Source: Ruminococcoides sp052118065
Lineage (GTDB): Bacteria > Bacillota > Clostridia > Oscillospirales > Acutalibacteraceae
Assembly (NCBI GenBank): GCA_052118065.1
Contig: JBQKHY010000012.1
Span: 1-64,000, forward strand
Reading direction: 5' to 3'
Length of the DNA: 64,000 nucleotides
Within the stretch, counting starts at the first letter, position 1; each line of letters begins with the position of its first letter. The notes under the pieces were generated by a model. It was given only the letters and a program-made list of their open reading frames with translations, searched no databases and was not told the origin of the DNA. Made by a program: the position numbers and the translations under genes. Positions 10,363 through 19,357 of the stretch are shown piece by piece.

Positions 10363-13300
10363 TTGAAATTTAATTTTAAAATACAACAATATCAAACCGA
10401 TGCAGTAAATGCTGTTGTTAATGTTTTTAATGGACAAGGTTTTCATGATAGAACTACTTATCTTAGAGATCTTGGTGATACTGATAAGGCTCAAGCTAGT
10501 TTGATAGAAGATGGTCTTGGCTATAAAAATGAATTAATTAACCTTTCTGACCAGCAACTTCTTGATAATATACGCAAAATACAGAATGATAATAATATTA
10601 GTCTTTCATCAGAATTAATTAACGATATTGGAAGATGTAGTCTTGATGTTGAAATGGAAACGGGTACCGGAAAAACCTATGTTTATATTAAGACTATGTT
10701 TGAACTTAATAAAAAGTATGGTTGGAATAAATTTATTGTAGTTGTTCCTAGCATTGCTATTCGTGAAGGTGTAAAAAAGTCTTTTGAAATGACTGCCGGA
10801 CATTTTATGGAGCACTATGGAAAAAAGGCTATGCCTTTTGTTTATAATAGTTCCAACCTTACTCAACTTGATAGTTTTTCAAGTAGTTCCGGTATTAATG
10901 TAATGATTATTAATACCCAAGCTTTTGCTACATCTATGAAAGAAAATGGTAAAAATAAATATGCCAGAATTATCTATTCTGAGAGAGATAGTTTTCAGTC
11001 TCGCCGACCTATTGATGTTATAAGAGCTAACCGTCCAATCCTTATTCTTGATGAACCTCAAAAAATGGGTGGTAAAGTAACTCAAAAAGCTTTGAAAGGT
11101 TTTAATCCACTATTTACCTTAAACTATTCTGCTACTCACCAAAAACATCATAATCTTGTTTATGCTTTAGATGCAATTGATGCTTTTAATAAAAGATTGG
11201 TAAAGAAAATTGAAGTTAAAGGATTTGAGGTTAAAAATCTCAGAGGAACAGATAGTTATTTATATCTAGAGCAAATTGTTCTTGATGGCAAAAAGCCACC
11301 TAGAGCAAAACTGGAATTAGAAATTAATTATTCTAAATCTGTCAATCGTGAGACTAGATTATTAGAAGTGAGTGATAACTTATACTATATATCGAATGAA
11401 ATGGAACAGTATAAGGGATATACCATATCTGAAATAAATCCACTTAATAATACTGTTTCTTTTACAAATGGTGAAGTGATAAAAACCGGTGACATAGTGG
11501 GTGATGTTTCTGAAAAGGATATGCGTCGTATTCAAATTAGAGAAACAATCATTTCACATTTTGAAAAAGAAGAAAAATTATTTAATATGGGTATAAAATG
11601 TTTGTCACTGTTTTTTATTGATGAGGTATCAAAATATCGTCAGTATAATGAAAATGATGAAGAAGTATTAGGAGAATATGGTGTTATGTTCGAGGAAGAA
11701 TATATGAATATTCTTAATGACTACCTTACGCTTGAAGATACACCATATAAAAAATATCTAGAGTCAAATTGTTGTGATAAGACAAAAGTACATAAAGGTT
11801 ACTTTAGTATAGATAAAAAAGGGCATTCAATAGATAGTACCATAAAACGTGGTAGTGATTCTTCGGATGATATTTCTGCTTATGATTTGATATTAAAAAA
11901 TAAAGAGAGACTGCTAAGTTTTTCTGAGCCTACCAGATTTATTTTTTCTCATTCCGCACTTCGTGAAGGTTGGGATAATCCAAATGTTTTTCAAATATGT
12001 ACACTAAAGCATTCTGAAAGCAATACTTCTAAGCGTCAAGAAGTAGGTCGTGGCCTTAGACTATGTGTAAATCAAAACGGTGATCGAATGGATATTCAAT
12101 CTTGTGGTGATAGAATACATGATATAAATGTTCTTACAGTCATTGCAAGTGAAAGCTATAAAACATTTGTTGATGATTTACAAAAGAAAACTAGGGAAGA
12201 TCTTCGTGACAGACCAAAGGCTGCAACTGTTGAATACTTTAAAGGTAGAAAAATTATAATTGATGGTGAATCAATCATAATTGATGATAAACAAGCTGAG
12301 AAAATACATCGTTATTTAATTAAAAATGACTATGTAGATGATGACGATAAGGTTACAGATGAATACAAAAATGATGCAACTATGGGTACTTTAGCTCCAG
12401 TTCCGGATGTGTTAAAGCCTATGGAAAAAGGTATTCATAGGCTTATTCAGTCTATTTATGATGACAGTGTGTTTGATGAAATGTTTAATGATGGTCATGA
12501 AACTAAAGTTAAAGAAAATCCGTTAAATAAAAATTTTGAAAAGAAGGAATTTCAAAATTTATGGAAACAGATAAATCATAAATATGCTTATACAGTTAAA
12601 TTTGATAGTGATGAATTGATAAGAAATGCAATTTGTCATATTAATGATAAATTATATGTTTCACAGTTGCAGTACACAACTACTGTTGGCAGTCAGAAAT
12701 CTGAAATTAGTCAGTATGAAGTTGAAAGCAAAACTTCATTTACTAATTTGAAATCAAGAACACAGACTTTGAAACACTATGCGTCAAGCAATATAAAATA
12801 TGATTTGTTAGGAAAAGTTTCTGAAGGTACGACTCTTACAAGGAAAACTGTTGCAAAAATACTCCAAGGTATTGAACCGAAGAAATTAAATATGTTCAAA
12901 AATAATCCTGAAGAATTTATATCTAAAGTAATAAGATTAATTAATGAACAAAAAGCCGATACAATTGTTGACCACATTACCTATAATGTTATCGACAGTG
13001 AATACGATAATGATATATTTACTTCGGAAAAAATATCTCAAAGTTTTGACAAAGCATTTATAGCACAAAAAGCAATTCAAAATTACGTATTTACAGATGG
13101 TACTGCTGAAAAAAGTATCGAGAAAAAATTTGTCGAAAATTTGGATACAGCTGAAGAAGTGTGTGTTTATGCAAAACTGCCACGTTCATTTCATATTCCA
13201 ACACCGGTAGGAAATTATGCTCCTGACTGGGCTATTGCTTTTTACGAAGGAACAGTAAAGCATATTTATTTTATTGCTGAAACTAAAGGTACAATGAGTT

Positions 13301-13437
13301 CTTTAGAATTTAGAGCTATTGAAAAAGCTAAAATTAATTGTGCTAAAAAATTATTCGATAATTTGTCTAACTCTAATATTAAATATCATGAAGTGAAAAG
13401 TTATCAAGACTTACTTAATGTTATGAATGACGATTGA
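10363..13437 (+). CDS. res: Type III restriction helicase-endonuclease (Res)
   Basis: This 1024-residue superfamily 2 helicase has Walker A (ETGTGKTY, about residue 100), the box II variant LILDEPQ (about 230), and motif VI QEVGRGLRLCV (about 563). The C-terminus carries a PD-(D/E)XK nuclease, with PDWAIAFYEG and FIAETKG near residues 955-975. This is the standard ResIII layout: the enzyme translocates on DNA and cuts near an unmodified Mod site. The start is TTG 11 bases after the Shedu-like gene, behind GGATGA. It should work with the Mod protein encoded five genes into the run. All key motifs are present. Confidence 0.9.
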   Translation: MKFNFKIQQYQTDAVNAVVNVFNGQGFHDRTTYLRDLGDTDKAQASLIEDGLGYKNELINLSDQQLLDNIRKIQNDNNISLSSELINDIGRCSLDVEMETGTGKTYVYIKTMFELNKKYGWNKFIVVVPSIAIREGVKKSFEMTAGHFMEHYGKKAMPFVYNSSNLTQLDSFSSSSGINVMIINTQAFATSMKENGKNKYARIIYSERDSFQSRRPIDVIRANRPILILDEPQKMGGKVTQKALKGFNPLFTLNYSATHQKHHNLVYALDAIDAFNKRLVKKIEVKGFEVKNLRGTDSYLYLEQIVLDGKKPPRAKLELEINYSKSVNRETRLLEVSDNLYYISNEMEQYKGYTISEINPLNNTVSFTNGEVIKTGDIVGDVSEKDMRRIQIRETIISHFEKEEKLFNMGIKCLSLFFIDEVSKYRQYNENDEEVLGEYGVMFEEEYMNILNDYLTLEDTPYKKYLESNCCDKTKVHKGYFSIDKKGHSIDSTIKRGSDSSDDISAYDLILKNKERLLSFSEPTRFIFSHSALREGWDNPNVFQICTLKHSESNTSKRQEVGRGLRLCVNQNGDRMDIQSCGDRIHDINVLTVIASESYKTFVDDLQKKTREDLRDRPKAATVEYFKGRKIIIDGESIIIDDKQAEKIHRYLIKNDYVDDDDKVTDEYKNDATMGTLAPVPDVLKPMEKGIHRLIQSIYDDSVFDEMFNDGHETKVKENPLNKNFEKKEFQNLWKQINHKYAYTVKFDSDELIRNAICHINDKLYVSQLQYTTTVGSQKSEISQYEVESKTSFTNLKSRTQTLKHYASSNIKYDLLGKVSEGTTLTRKTVAKILQGIEPKKLNMFKNNPEEFISKVIRLINEQKADTIVDHITYNVIDSEYDNDIFTSEKISQSFDKAFIAQKAIQNYVFTDGTAEKSIEKKFVENLDTAEEVCVYAKLPRSFHIPTPVGNYAPDWAIAFYEGTVKHIYFIAETKGTMSSLEFRAIEKAKINCAKKLFDNLSNSNIKYHEVKSYQDLLNVMNDD

Positions 13438-13537
13438 GTTTTGTAATTACAATTATATCTAATATGATAGTATTCAATTGAAATATTTTATGTAAATAAA
13501 GAAATCCAAAGCAAAAAATTAATAAGAAATGAAAAAT

Positions 13538-13577
13538 ACTCCTGCAAGATTTTTAGACTTGTAGGAGTATACTTTTG
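13538..13577 (+). terminator. Terminator after res
   Basis: The stem ACTCCTGCAAG/CTTGTAGGAGT closes a short AT loop and is followed by a T-rich run. It ends the plus-strand restriction run about 100 bases after the res stop. Confidence 0.65.
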
Positions 13578-13703
13578 TAATTTGAATTTATTTTGGTTGC
13601 ATAACAGTTGTAAACTGAAAATGAACCTTAATTAATTATGTAGTAAACAATTTTCAAAGACTTTAAAATAAAGCTTTTGAGGAAGTGTGTCAAATTAATA
13701 ATG

Positions 13704-15344
13704 TTATGATTTCTTTAAAAATAAGTCATCTAACTTCTTTTCGTATTTTGGCATAGAACCTTTGTTTTTTACATTAGTGTTATACAGTTCATCTTTTTTA
13801 AAAGTGTTTGAATCTAGTTTTTCACTGAATTTATTATTGCGTAATGACATACTGAATTCATGTGCAAAAGTTGCGACAAGGGAATCTTTTTGTTTTTCAT
13901 TAAGTTTTTTTAAAGAATAATTAAAATTTGAGTAGTCATATTGATAATTGTTTAAATGTAGAACTGTTTTAGCAATAAAATACCAACTTGAGTACTTATA
14001 TATATCTCCTAAAACATCATTTAGATTTTTATGTTTCTTTGACACACTATCAAATAAATTTAACAAGGATGAGGCAAAATTAGTTGGAGAGTAATACTTG
14101 TAAAAATCATTCCTATCTTTTATATTATGAAATACATTACTTTCTGTAAAAGTATATGTGTTTTGATCATCTGAAATTTTCATTTTCAGTAGCGCCTTAG
14201 AAGAATTTCGTGCCATACCTGGTGATTGATCCAAAAAACACTTTACTAATTTAGCAAACATTGTAATTTTATAGTTTTGAAAATTACTATTTAGTGCTCC
14301 TCTTTTGACGATTTCAAACGCTCTATCATCATTGAGGTCAAAAGTAAGTGAATTTATATTATCAACAAATGAATCAGTAAAAACAATATCTTCTTCGGAA
14401 ATGCTTTTTTGTCTATTCAATGAAACGCTTATATTGTTGATTAATTCTTTACTGCTTTTTTTAGATATATTAATTATTCTTAACAAAACATATGCATTTT
14501 CTTGTCCTCTATTATCATCTTGATTTTCAAAAAAATACTCAGATGCAGCAGATATGGTTTGTGCACCATTGATTACGGAAATTATTTTACTTCCTATGTT
14601 TGATAGTAAAATTTTTCTTGGATTATTTATAGCAAAGTCATTATCATTAATAAGTATTGTAATACCATTGTTATAAAACCAGAATTTTTCAGGTTCTTCT
14701 TTAATAGTGGTTTTAATTTTTTCATCTACACTTAATTCGTCTTTTATTCTATATCTAACATTATAATCAAATAAGGAATCACCCATAGAATTATATAGAT
14801 TAACAATATCGTAAAGTTTTGCAGTAAATACATAACCTTTAATATCTTTAGAAGAAGGGATAGATATTGAATCCACTCTTTTGGTTATTGAAATGAAATA
14901 GTTTTTTTCATTATTATCGTTAAAAAATTGAATAATCATTTTTGAAAGTTTAATATTCTTTCTTTGATTAGGTAGATTAGCACCTGGTTCTATTAAAACA
15001 AATAAAGACTGTTTATCCAATTTCATTTTAGTTTCTATATTATCGACAATGATAATAAAACGATAAGGAACATCAAATTTAATAGACTTTAATTTTTCTA
15101 TAATTGCTTTTATATTGGTGCCTTCAAATCGAAGAAAATAGTATCCATAAGTTTTATCATCTACAAATGAAACTTCATTTGGGAGGATACTAAACTCGTC
15201 TTCTAAACCTGATGAAAAATCGTTAATAGATTTTAATAATTCTTCTTGATCAAAGTCATCACAATAATCCCTTATTGTACTTTTAATTATTTTATTCAGT
15301 TCTTCACGAGTCTTGCGGTAATTTTTTGCCATCATTTTCACCAT
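13704..15344 (-). CDS. AIPR-type abortive infection protein
   Basis: This protein of about 546 residues has the AIPR (abortive infection phage resistance) signature: FWFYNNGITILIND, then VINGAQTISAASEYF, and NISVSLNRQKSIS followed by an acidic ED. AIPR proteins occur in phage-defence loci and are thought to include a nuclease-like core. The first ATG overlaps the upstream FRG gene, and ATG-ATG at 15335/15332 has a slightly better GGTG site, so the exact start is uncertain. The overlap means the two genes are co-transcribed and translationally coupled. Confidence 0.78.
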   Translation of the reverse strand: MVKMMAKNYRKTREELNKIIKSTIRDYCDDFDQEELLKSINDFSSGLEDEFSILPNEVSFVDDKTYGYYFLRFEGTNIKAIIEKLKSIKFDVPYRFIIIVDNIETKMKLDKQSLFVLIEPGANLPNQRKNIKLSKMIIQFFNDNNEKNYFISITKRVDSISIPSSKDIKGYVFTAKLYDIVNLYNSMGDSLFDYNVRYRIKDELSVDEKIKTTIKEEPEKFWFYNNGITILINDNDFAINNPRKILLSNIGSKIISVINGAQTISAASEYFFENQDDNRGQENAYVLLRIINISKKSSKELINNISVSLNRQKSISEEDIVFTDSFVDNINSLTFDLNDDRAFEIVKRGALNSNFQNYKITMFAKLVKCFLDQSPGMARNSSKALLKMKISDDQNTYTFTESNVFHNIKDRNDFYKYYSPTNFASSLLNLFDSVSKKHKNLNDVLGDIYKYSSWYFIAKTVLHLNNYQYDYSNFNYSLKKLNEKQKDSLVATFAHEFSMSLRNNKFSEKLDSNTFKKDELYNTNVKNKGSMPKYEKKLDDLFLKKS

Positions 15345-16443
15345 TGCTTTTTTTTAAAATAAAATCATCTGTGAATATTGAAATATCCAAATCTTTTATC
15401 CTTGAATTTATAAATATAATATTATTATAAATAGTATCGTTAAACATATCTATGAAATTGTTTAAAACTGGAGTTTTTTCATCATCGTTTTTTACGCATT
15501 CCTTTAGTTCAATGCAACCTAAATAATATTCCTTCAAAGCATACTCTAAACTAACAACTTTATCAGATACATATTTTTTATTTTTGCATTTGGTTATTTC
15601 GTCAAATATGGTTTTGATATAATATTCAAAATCTTCTTCTAAATTATACAATATCATATTTAATTCGTTTTTTAGACTAAAATTAGAAGTATCTACAAAA
15701 TCACTTTTTTTAATCATATTATCAACGAAATTTTCCGCAATAGGGTATATTGTAGCGGTGTCAATTCCAAATAAAACTTTTAATTCTTCTCGGATTTTAT
15801 GTTTGCTGTTACCATCAATTTCTATTGTTTTACACAGACGGGATGGGATTTTTTCATATTCATTTCCTTGAAAAAGTATAAATGCACCTTGTTGGGCGAT
15901 TATTCTCTTATTGGTTTTTATATGGTCGATCAATTTGTGGTTTTTACCAAATAATTGACATTTTATAAAAGACTTGTCGTTTCCATTAATTATTTTGTCA
16001 TAAGCATTTATTATGTTTTCTCCTGTTGGACAAAACATTTTTTCAATACCAAATATAAATACTTTTCCATTATCTTTATCATACTCATTTTCAGGTTTAT
16101 GATAATAAGGTGTGCATGCAAAATATAAAGCAACTAAGCAATTATATGAAACATCCAATAATCTGCTAGGAAATCCATCATGTTGAGCAGAAATTGCCTT
16201 TTCTAAATAGGTTGATCCAATAGAAAGGTTATTTGCGGTCATTTCATCAAATAAATTTTTCTCAAATTTTTTATTTTTATATAAAACATTTTGTCTAAAT
16301 ATATTGGGTACACATGAGGTTTCTTTATAATCTTTACATTCTCCCCTAAAAACTACAATTTTCTTTTGCTTTAGATAATCGCTAATATTATCCGTCACCA
16401 CTTTAATATATTCAGATACAGATGTTACTATATTTCTATTCAT
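15304..16443 (-). CDS. FRG domain protein
   Basis: This protein of about 379 residues has an FRG domain: FRGECKDY near residue 35, then SAQHDGFPSRLLDVSYN and ALYFACTPYY around residues 100-130. The domain is named for its Phe-Arg-Gly motif. FRG genes occur often in defence islands, usually beside another effector, and their reaction is not settled. The ATG used here follows AAAGGTGAT; an earlier in-frame ATG at 16458 is less well placed. The gene overlaps AIPR by about 40 bases. The C-terminal half is Lys/Asp/Asn-rich and not recognised. Confidence 0.78.
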   Translation of the reverse strand: MNRNIVTSVSEYIKVVTDNISDYLKQKKIVVFRGECKDYKETSCVPNIFRQNVLYKNKKFEKNLFDEMTANNLSIGSTYLEKAISAQHDGFPSRLLDVSYNCLVALYFACTPYYHKPENEYDKDNGKVFIFGIEKMFCPTGENIINAYDKIINGNDKSFIKCQLFGKNHKLIDHIKTNKRIIAQQGAFILFQGNEYEKIPSRLCKTIEIDGNSKHKIREELKVLFGIDTATIYPIAENFVDNMIKKSDFVDTSNFSLKNELNMILYNLEEDFEYYIKTIFDEITKCKNKKYVSDKVVSLEYALKEYYLGCIELKECVKNDDEKTPVLNNFIDMFNDTIYNNIIFINSRIKDLDISIFTDDFILKKSNGENDGKKLPQDS

Positions 16444-16855
16444 TAAATCACCTTTCATATAGTTATAATTATATATTATTCTAATTACCTTTTATATAAA
16501 TGTAAAATGTGATTCATATTAATTCTTTTTATTATTTTCAAATATTTTTTTGAATATACATACTTATGATATGTAATATTATTGCATATATAATATATCC
16601 ATAATTCTTGTTAATAATTTATTTTTATTGTATAATATTTTACAAAAATTGCAATATAGATTATTATGAAATTTGAAAAAATACTATATAATTATTTACA
16701 GATACTTGATTTTATTATGAGTGTGAGATATAATATGAGATATAGAGATTATTTTATTTAAAAAGATATAAAAAGACGAAAAAATGTGGGTGCAACCTCC
16801 TAAGTTTGCAACAGTTTTTACTACTGTTTAAAGAAGTAAAGAAGTAATAAGAATG

Positions 16856-16896
16856 GTATGATGATCATACTTGGTGACTTCATCTATTTATAGATG
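16856..16896. promoter_or_regulatory. Two short palindromes in the FRG upstream spacer
   Basis: GTATGATGATCATAC (16856-16870) and CATCTATTTATAGATG (16881-16896) are near-perfect inverted repeats one turn apart. They could be operator sites or small RNA hairpins. The spacer 16444-16930 holds no gene. Confidence 0.35.
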
Positions 16897-16974
16897 TCGG
16901 AAGAATTTTTGATTATTAATTATTATATAAAATACTTTATGTATTTAACATCGTTAGTAGTAACCTTTTTGGTG

Positions 16975-17500
16975 GCAATTAACAAACGAACTTTTTGAAA
17001 CCACCCTTAAATGGCATAGTATGTTATTGAATTATACAATCACCGATTATAGATTTGTAATTGTTGGTTGCATATACATAGTATTATGTTATCGAATTAA
17101 ACAATCACTGATTATAAAGTTATAATTGTTGATTGCTTATACGGGTATAGCATTTGCACTATCATTATGTGTATTTTGCTTGTGTAGTCTACTTCTGTTG
17201 TAGATGAAGATAGAATATGTAGTTGAAACTAATATAATTCTTTATAAGAATTATAAATGAGAGCTAAGATTAAGAAGTTAGAGCTAATTTCAGTATTATT
17301 TTTTATTAGATTGAAATTAGAATGGGGTAGGGGAAACTATACCCTAAAAATTTATTTGGAGAAGAAAGCAAAGATATTTATAAGTGTAAATTATGTTTAT
17401 GTTTTAGTAAATGTTTTTGTGATGATGTGGGGAAAGTCCTACATTTGGAAAGAAGGTCACTTATTTAAAGGTATTTAGATAGGTGATTTTTGTTTTGTTT
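16975..17500 (+). ncRNA. Putative structured RNA, copy 1
   Basis: This non-coding segment resembles 17630-18010 in order and spacing of conserved blocks. The blocks are a TTTTTGAAACCACCCTT box, a GGTTGCTTATACGGG-like box, a TAGCATTT...GTGTATTTTGC box, an ATTCTTTATAAG box, and a hairpin whose stem sequence differs between copies while pairing is kept (TAATTTCA/TGAAATTA here). Two tandem sub-repeats of about 63 bases lie at 17015-17142. The end near 17455-17495 could be a terminator. No coding frame is convincing. Whether it is transcribed is inferred. Confidence 0.45.
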
Positions 17501-17516
17501 CACTTTATTTTATGTG

Positions 17517-17545
17517 TTGACAAAAGATAAAGCATCATATAGAAT
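17517..17545 (+). promoter_or_regulatory. Promoter before RNA copy 2
   Basis: TTGACA and TAGAAT are separated by 17 bases. No gene starts for several hundred bases downstream, so a non-coding transcript is the likely product. Confidence 0.6.
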
Positions 17546-17551
17546 AAAATT

Positions 17552-18012
17552 AAGTTATTATTTATTATTAAATACATTTATAATGTATAGAATTGTTAGA
17601 AATTTGACTTGTAATTTTACAAGTTATTATTAGCTAGCAAACTTTTTTGAAACCACCCTTGTTGGCATATAAATTCCAAACTTATATTGTTGATAAATTA
17701 AGAAATCACCAACTAATTTATTATGTTGTTGGTTGCTTATACGGGTCTAGCATTTATGCAATCATTTTGTGTATTTTGCTATCGTGTCTATTCCTTTTTT
17801 GAGTTGATGACACATAATTATGTAATTAGAATTTTCATAATTCTTTATAAGAGTTATGAAAGAGAGTTAGAAGGAATGAATTTAAACTAGTTTCAATTTT
17901 TTATTGAAGATTGTTATTAGTATGGGTTTGGGTGAACTGCGCCTAAATGTAGATATAAAATTTAATTACCTAATGATTGAGAGTGCAACATTGGTTTGTG
18001 CTCTTTTTGTTT
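17552..18012 (+). ncRNA. Putative structured RNA, copy 2
   Basis: A transcript from the promoter at 17517 would span this segment. It repeats the conserved boxes of copy 1 from about 17630: AACTTTTTTGAAACCACCCTT, GGTTGCTTATACGGG, TAGCATTTATGCAATC, GTGTATTTTGC, ATTCTTTATAAG. The late hairpin (TTTCAAT/ATTGAAG) keeps pairing with a changed stem. A hairpin near 17981-18003, followed by TTTTTG, looks like a terminator. The RNA lies between the FRG/AIPR pair and the replication module, so it may belong to either or be independent. Confidence 0.45.
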
Positions 18013-18230
18013 TACAAAAATTTTTTAATGAAATAATATTTTTCCGTGTGGAAATCTTTTAAATATTTTAAATAGACAAACAAACATAAGCAATATATGC
18101 TTAACTGAATTTATATATAAAATATGGAATTGAATTCCTATAATGTATGCCCAAGATGGTAGGGCTCCGGCATTAAGTTTAAATCGGTAAATTATCATCA
18201 AATATAATATAATGAAAGGAGAGTGATAAT

Positions 18231-18365
18231 ATGATACATAAACTTACTAATATGTTTGTTTGCACACGGGTGTTTCATTTTATTAATTATTTATGTCTAA
18301 GAAGACAGATTTTAACAAAGAAATATATACTGATAAAAAAGGAGGTATTGATTGGGCAAAACTAG
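18231..18365 (+). CDS. Small upstream ORF with strong ribosome site
   Basis: This is a 44-codon frame behind AAAGGAGAGTGATA. It runs into and overlaps the next gene in another frame. The peptide is basic and hydrophobic with no recognised domain. It may be a leader peptide that couples translation to the 18293 gene, which lacks a ribosome site of its own. It could also be chance coding after a well-placed ribosome site. Confidence 0.4.
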   Translation: MIHKLTNMFVCTRVFHFINYLCLRRQILTKKYILIKKEVLIGQN

Positions 18366-18661
18366 AGTTGGGTATCCGAGGATATACTAGATTTCAAGAT
18401 CAAATTAGACTTCTAGACATGTGTTTAAAAGCTTTTGGTATTAAAAAAACAGAAATCCGTGATGCATTAGGGTTAGCTCAATTGAAGACTCTTAGCAATT
18501 ACGAAAAGGGTGTATCAAAACCGTTATTTGGTAATATATTGTTTGGTTACCTAAAGTTTGAGGTAAAGAAAACAATTATTATATGTATGTTAGAAAGACT
18601 TGGGGAAATTGATAAATTATTAAAAGAGAATCCGAAGGATTTCTATGAAATTTTTGGATAG
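18293..18661 (+). CDS. Small HTH-like protein of the replication module
   Basis: This 122-residue protein contains a helix-turn-helix-like stretch, about residues 48-72 (FGIKKTEIRDALGLAQLKTL then SNYEKG), reminiscent of XRE-type DNA-binding domains. It is the first gene of the run leading to the Rep and TcpA-like genes. The ATG has no clear ribosome site; translation may depend on the overlapping upstream frame at 18231. A strong terminator follows at 18685. A regulatory or copy-control role fits the position, but this is inference. Confidence 0.55.
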   Translation: MSKKTDFNKEIYTDKKGGIDWAKLELGIRGYTRFQDQIRLLDMCLKAFGIKKTEIRDALGLAQLKTLSNYEKGVSKPLFGNILFGYLKFEVKKTIIICMLERLGEIDKLLKENPKDFYEIFG

Positions 18662-18684
18662 AAGCATCCTTATAAAATAATCTG

Positions 18685-18716
18685 AGAGCACAATTCAAAA
18701 GATTGTGCTCTTTTTT
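18685..18716 (+). terminator. Terminator after the HTH-like gene
   Basis: The stem AGAGCACAAT/ATTGTGCTCT has a seven-base loop and is followed by seven T residues. This is a clear rho-independent terminator separating the HTH-like gene from the replication genes. Confidence 0.85.
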
Positions 18717-18796
18717 TAATGCGAGTAATATAGTCAACTTTAATATAATAATATTAACCATAAATTTATTATTATATCATATTATCTTTGAAAAAA

Positions 18797-18826
18797 ACAG
18801 GGCTAATATTAGCCCTGTTTTTTCTT
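18797..18826. terminator. Palindromic hairpin with T-tract
   Basis: AACAGGGCTAATATTAGCCCTGTT forms a perfect hairpin followed by T residues, with A residues before it. It is probably a second, bidirectional terminator. It also insulates the gene that starts at 18908. Confidence 0.7.
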
Positions 18827-18907
18827 ACATAAATCTTTTATACTAAATCCATCGATCGATACAGTAGCATTAATTAATGCAAAACAATATAGAAAGAAGG
18901 TGACAAA

Positions 18908-19240
18908 ATGAACATTGACATGGTAGTGATTGATGCCAACAAAACTATTGGCAAAAATCCTGTACTTGTAGATGTTACTCCTGCATATGTTTATGAAAAT
19001 GGCAAGAGAACAGGTGAGGTTAGTGGCTTTAAGTACACTATTGCTTTACCTGAAAGAGCATTTGAGAAACTTGCAGTAAAGATTGATGGTGATTGTAAGC
19101 TAGATAAGCCTAGTGACCAAAACTATCCTGTTGTAACTTTTGACGGTCTTGAAATGCGTCCATATTGGACACCTGAAGGTTATAAAGTTATGGCAACTGC
19201 AAAGAGTATTCGTACTCAAGGTGGCAACTCCAAGGCTTGA
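18908..19240 (+). CDS. Conserved-looking 110-aa protein before Rep
   Basis: This 110-residue protein is not recognised with certainty. It reads as a compact beta-rich domain (VLVDVTPAYVYENGKRTGEV, then FKYTIALPERAFEKLAV) ending in a short Gly/Ser-rich tail. It has a good AGAAGGTGACAAA ribosome site and lies directly before the origin hairpin and Rep gene. In rolling-circle replicons this position often holds a single-strand DNA-binding or accessory replication protein. That role is a suggestion from context only. Confidence 0.6.
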   Translation: MNIDMVVIDANKTIGKNPVLVDVTPAYVYENGKRTGEVSGFKYTIALPERAFEKLAVKIDGDCKLDKPSDQNYPVVTFDGLEMRPYWTPEGYKVMATAKSIRTQGGNSKA

Positions 19241-19263
19241 TATAAGTGCTAGATCGCTTCGGG

Positions 19264-19284
19264 TGGTGTGCCTTAAGCACACCA
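19264..19284. repeat. Accessory hairpin near the origin
   Basis: TGGTGTGC and GCACACCA form an eight-base stem with a five-base loop, ten bases before the nonamer stem-loop. It could be a Rep recognition element or a small terminator for the preceding gene. Confidence 0.5.
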
Positions 19285-19294
19285 GACGGAGCCT

Positions 19295-19327
19295 CTACGA
19301 TAGGGGTTAGTATTACCCCTATCGTAG
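19295..19327. other. CRESS-type replication origin stem-loop
   Basis: A perfect 12-bp stem (CTACGATAGGGG at 19295-19306, CCCCTATCGTAG at 19316-19327) holds a nine-base loop. The loop plus the first stem base reads TAGTATTAC (19308-19316). This matches the nonanucleotide where Rep nicks circovirus and other CRESS-DNA origins (NANTATTAC). It lies 31 bases before the ATG of a CRESS-like Rep gene. Function as the rolling-circle origin is inferred from this pairing of site and protein. Confidence 0.85.
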
Positions 19328-19357
19328 CAATGTAGCAGTAGCAAAGGAGTTGTTTAT

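Noticed and set aside
17401..17460. RNase P RNA-like GGGGAAAGTCC motif
   Set aside because: A short chance likeness. The rest of the conserved RNase P core is absent.
17257..17478. 73-codon open frame
   Set aside because: No ribosome site, an odd composition, and it covers the conserved hairpins of the putative RNA. Copy 2 of the RNA has no matching frame.
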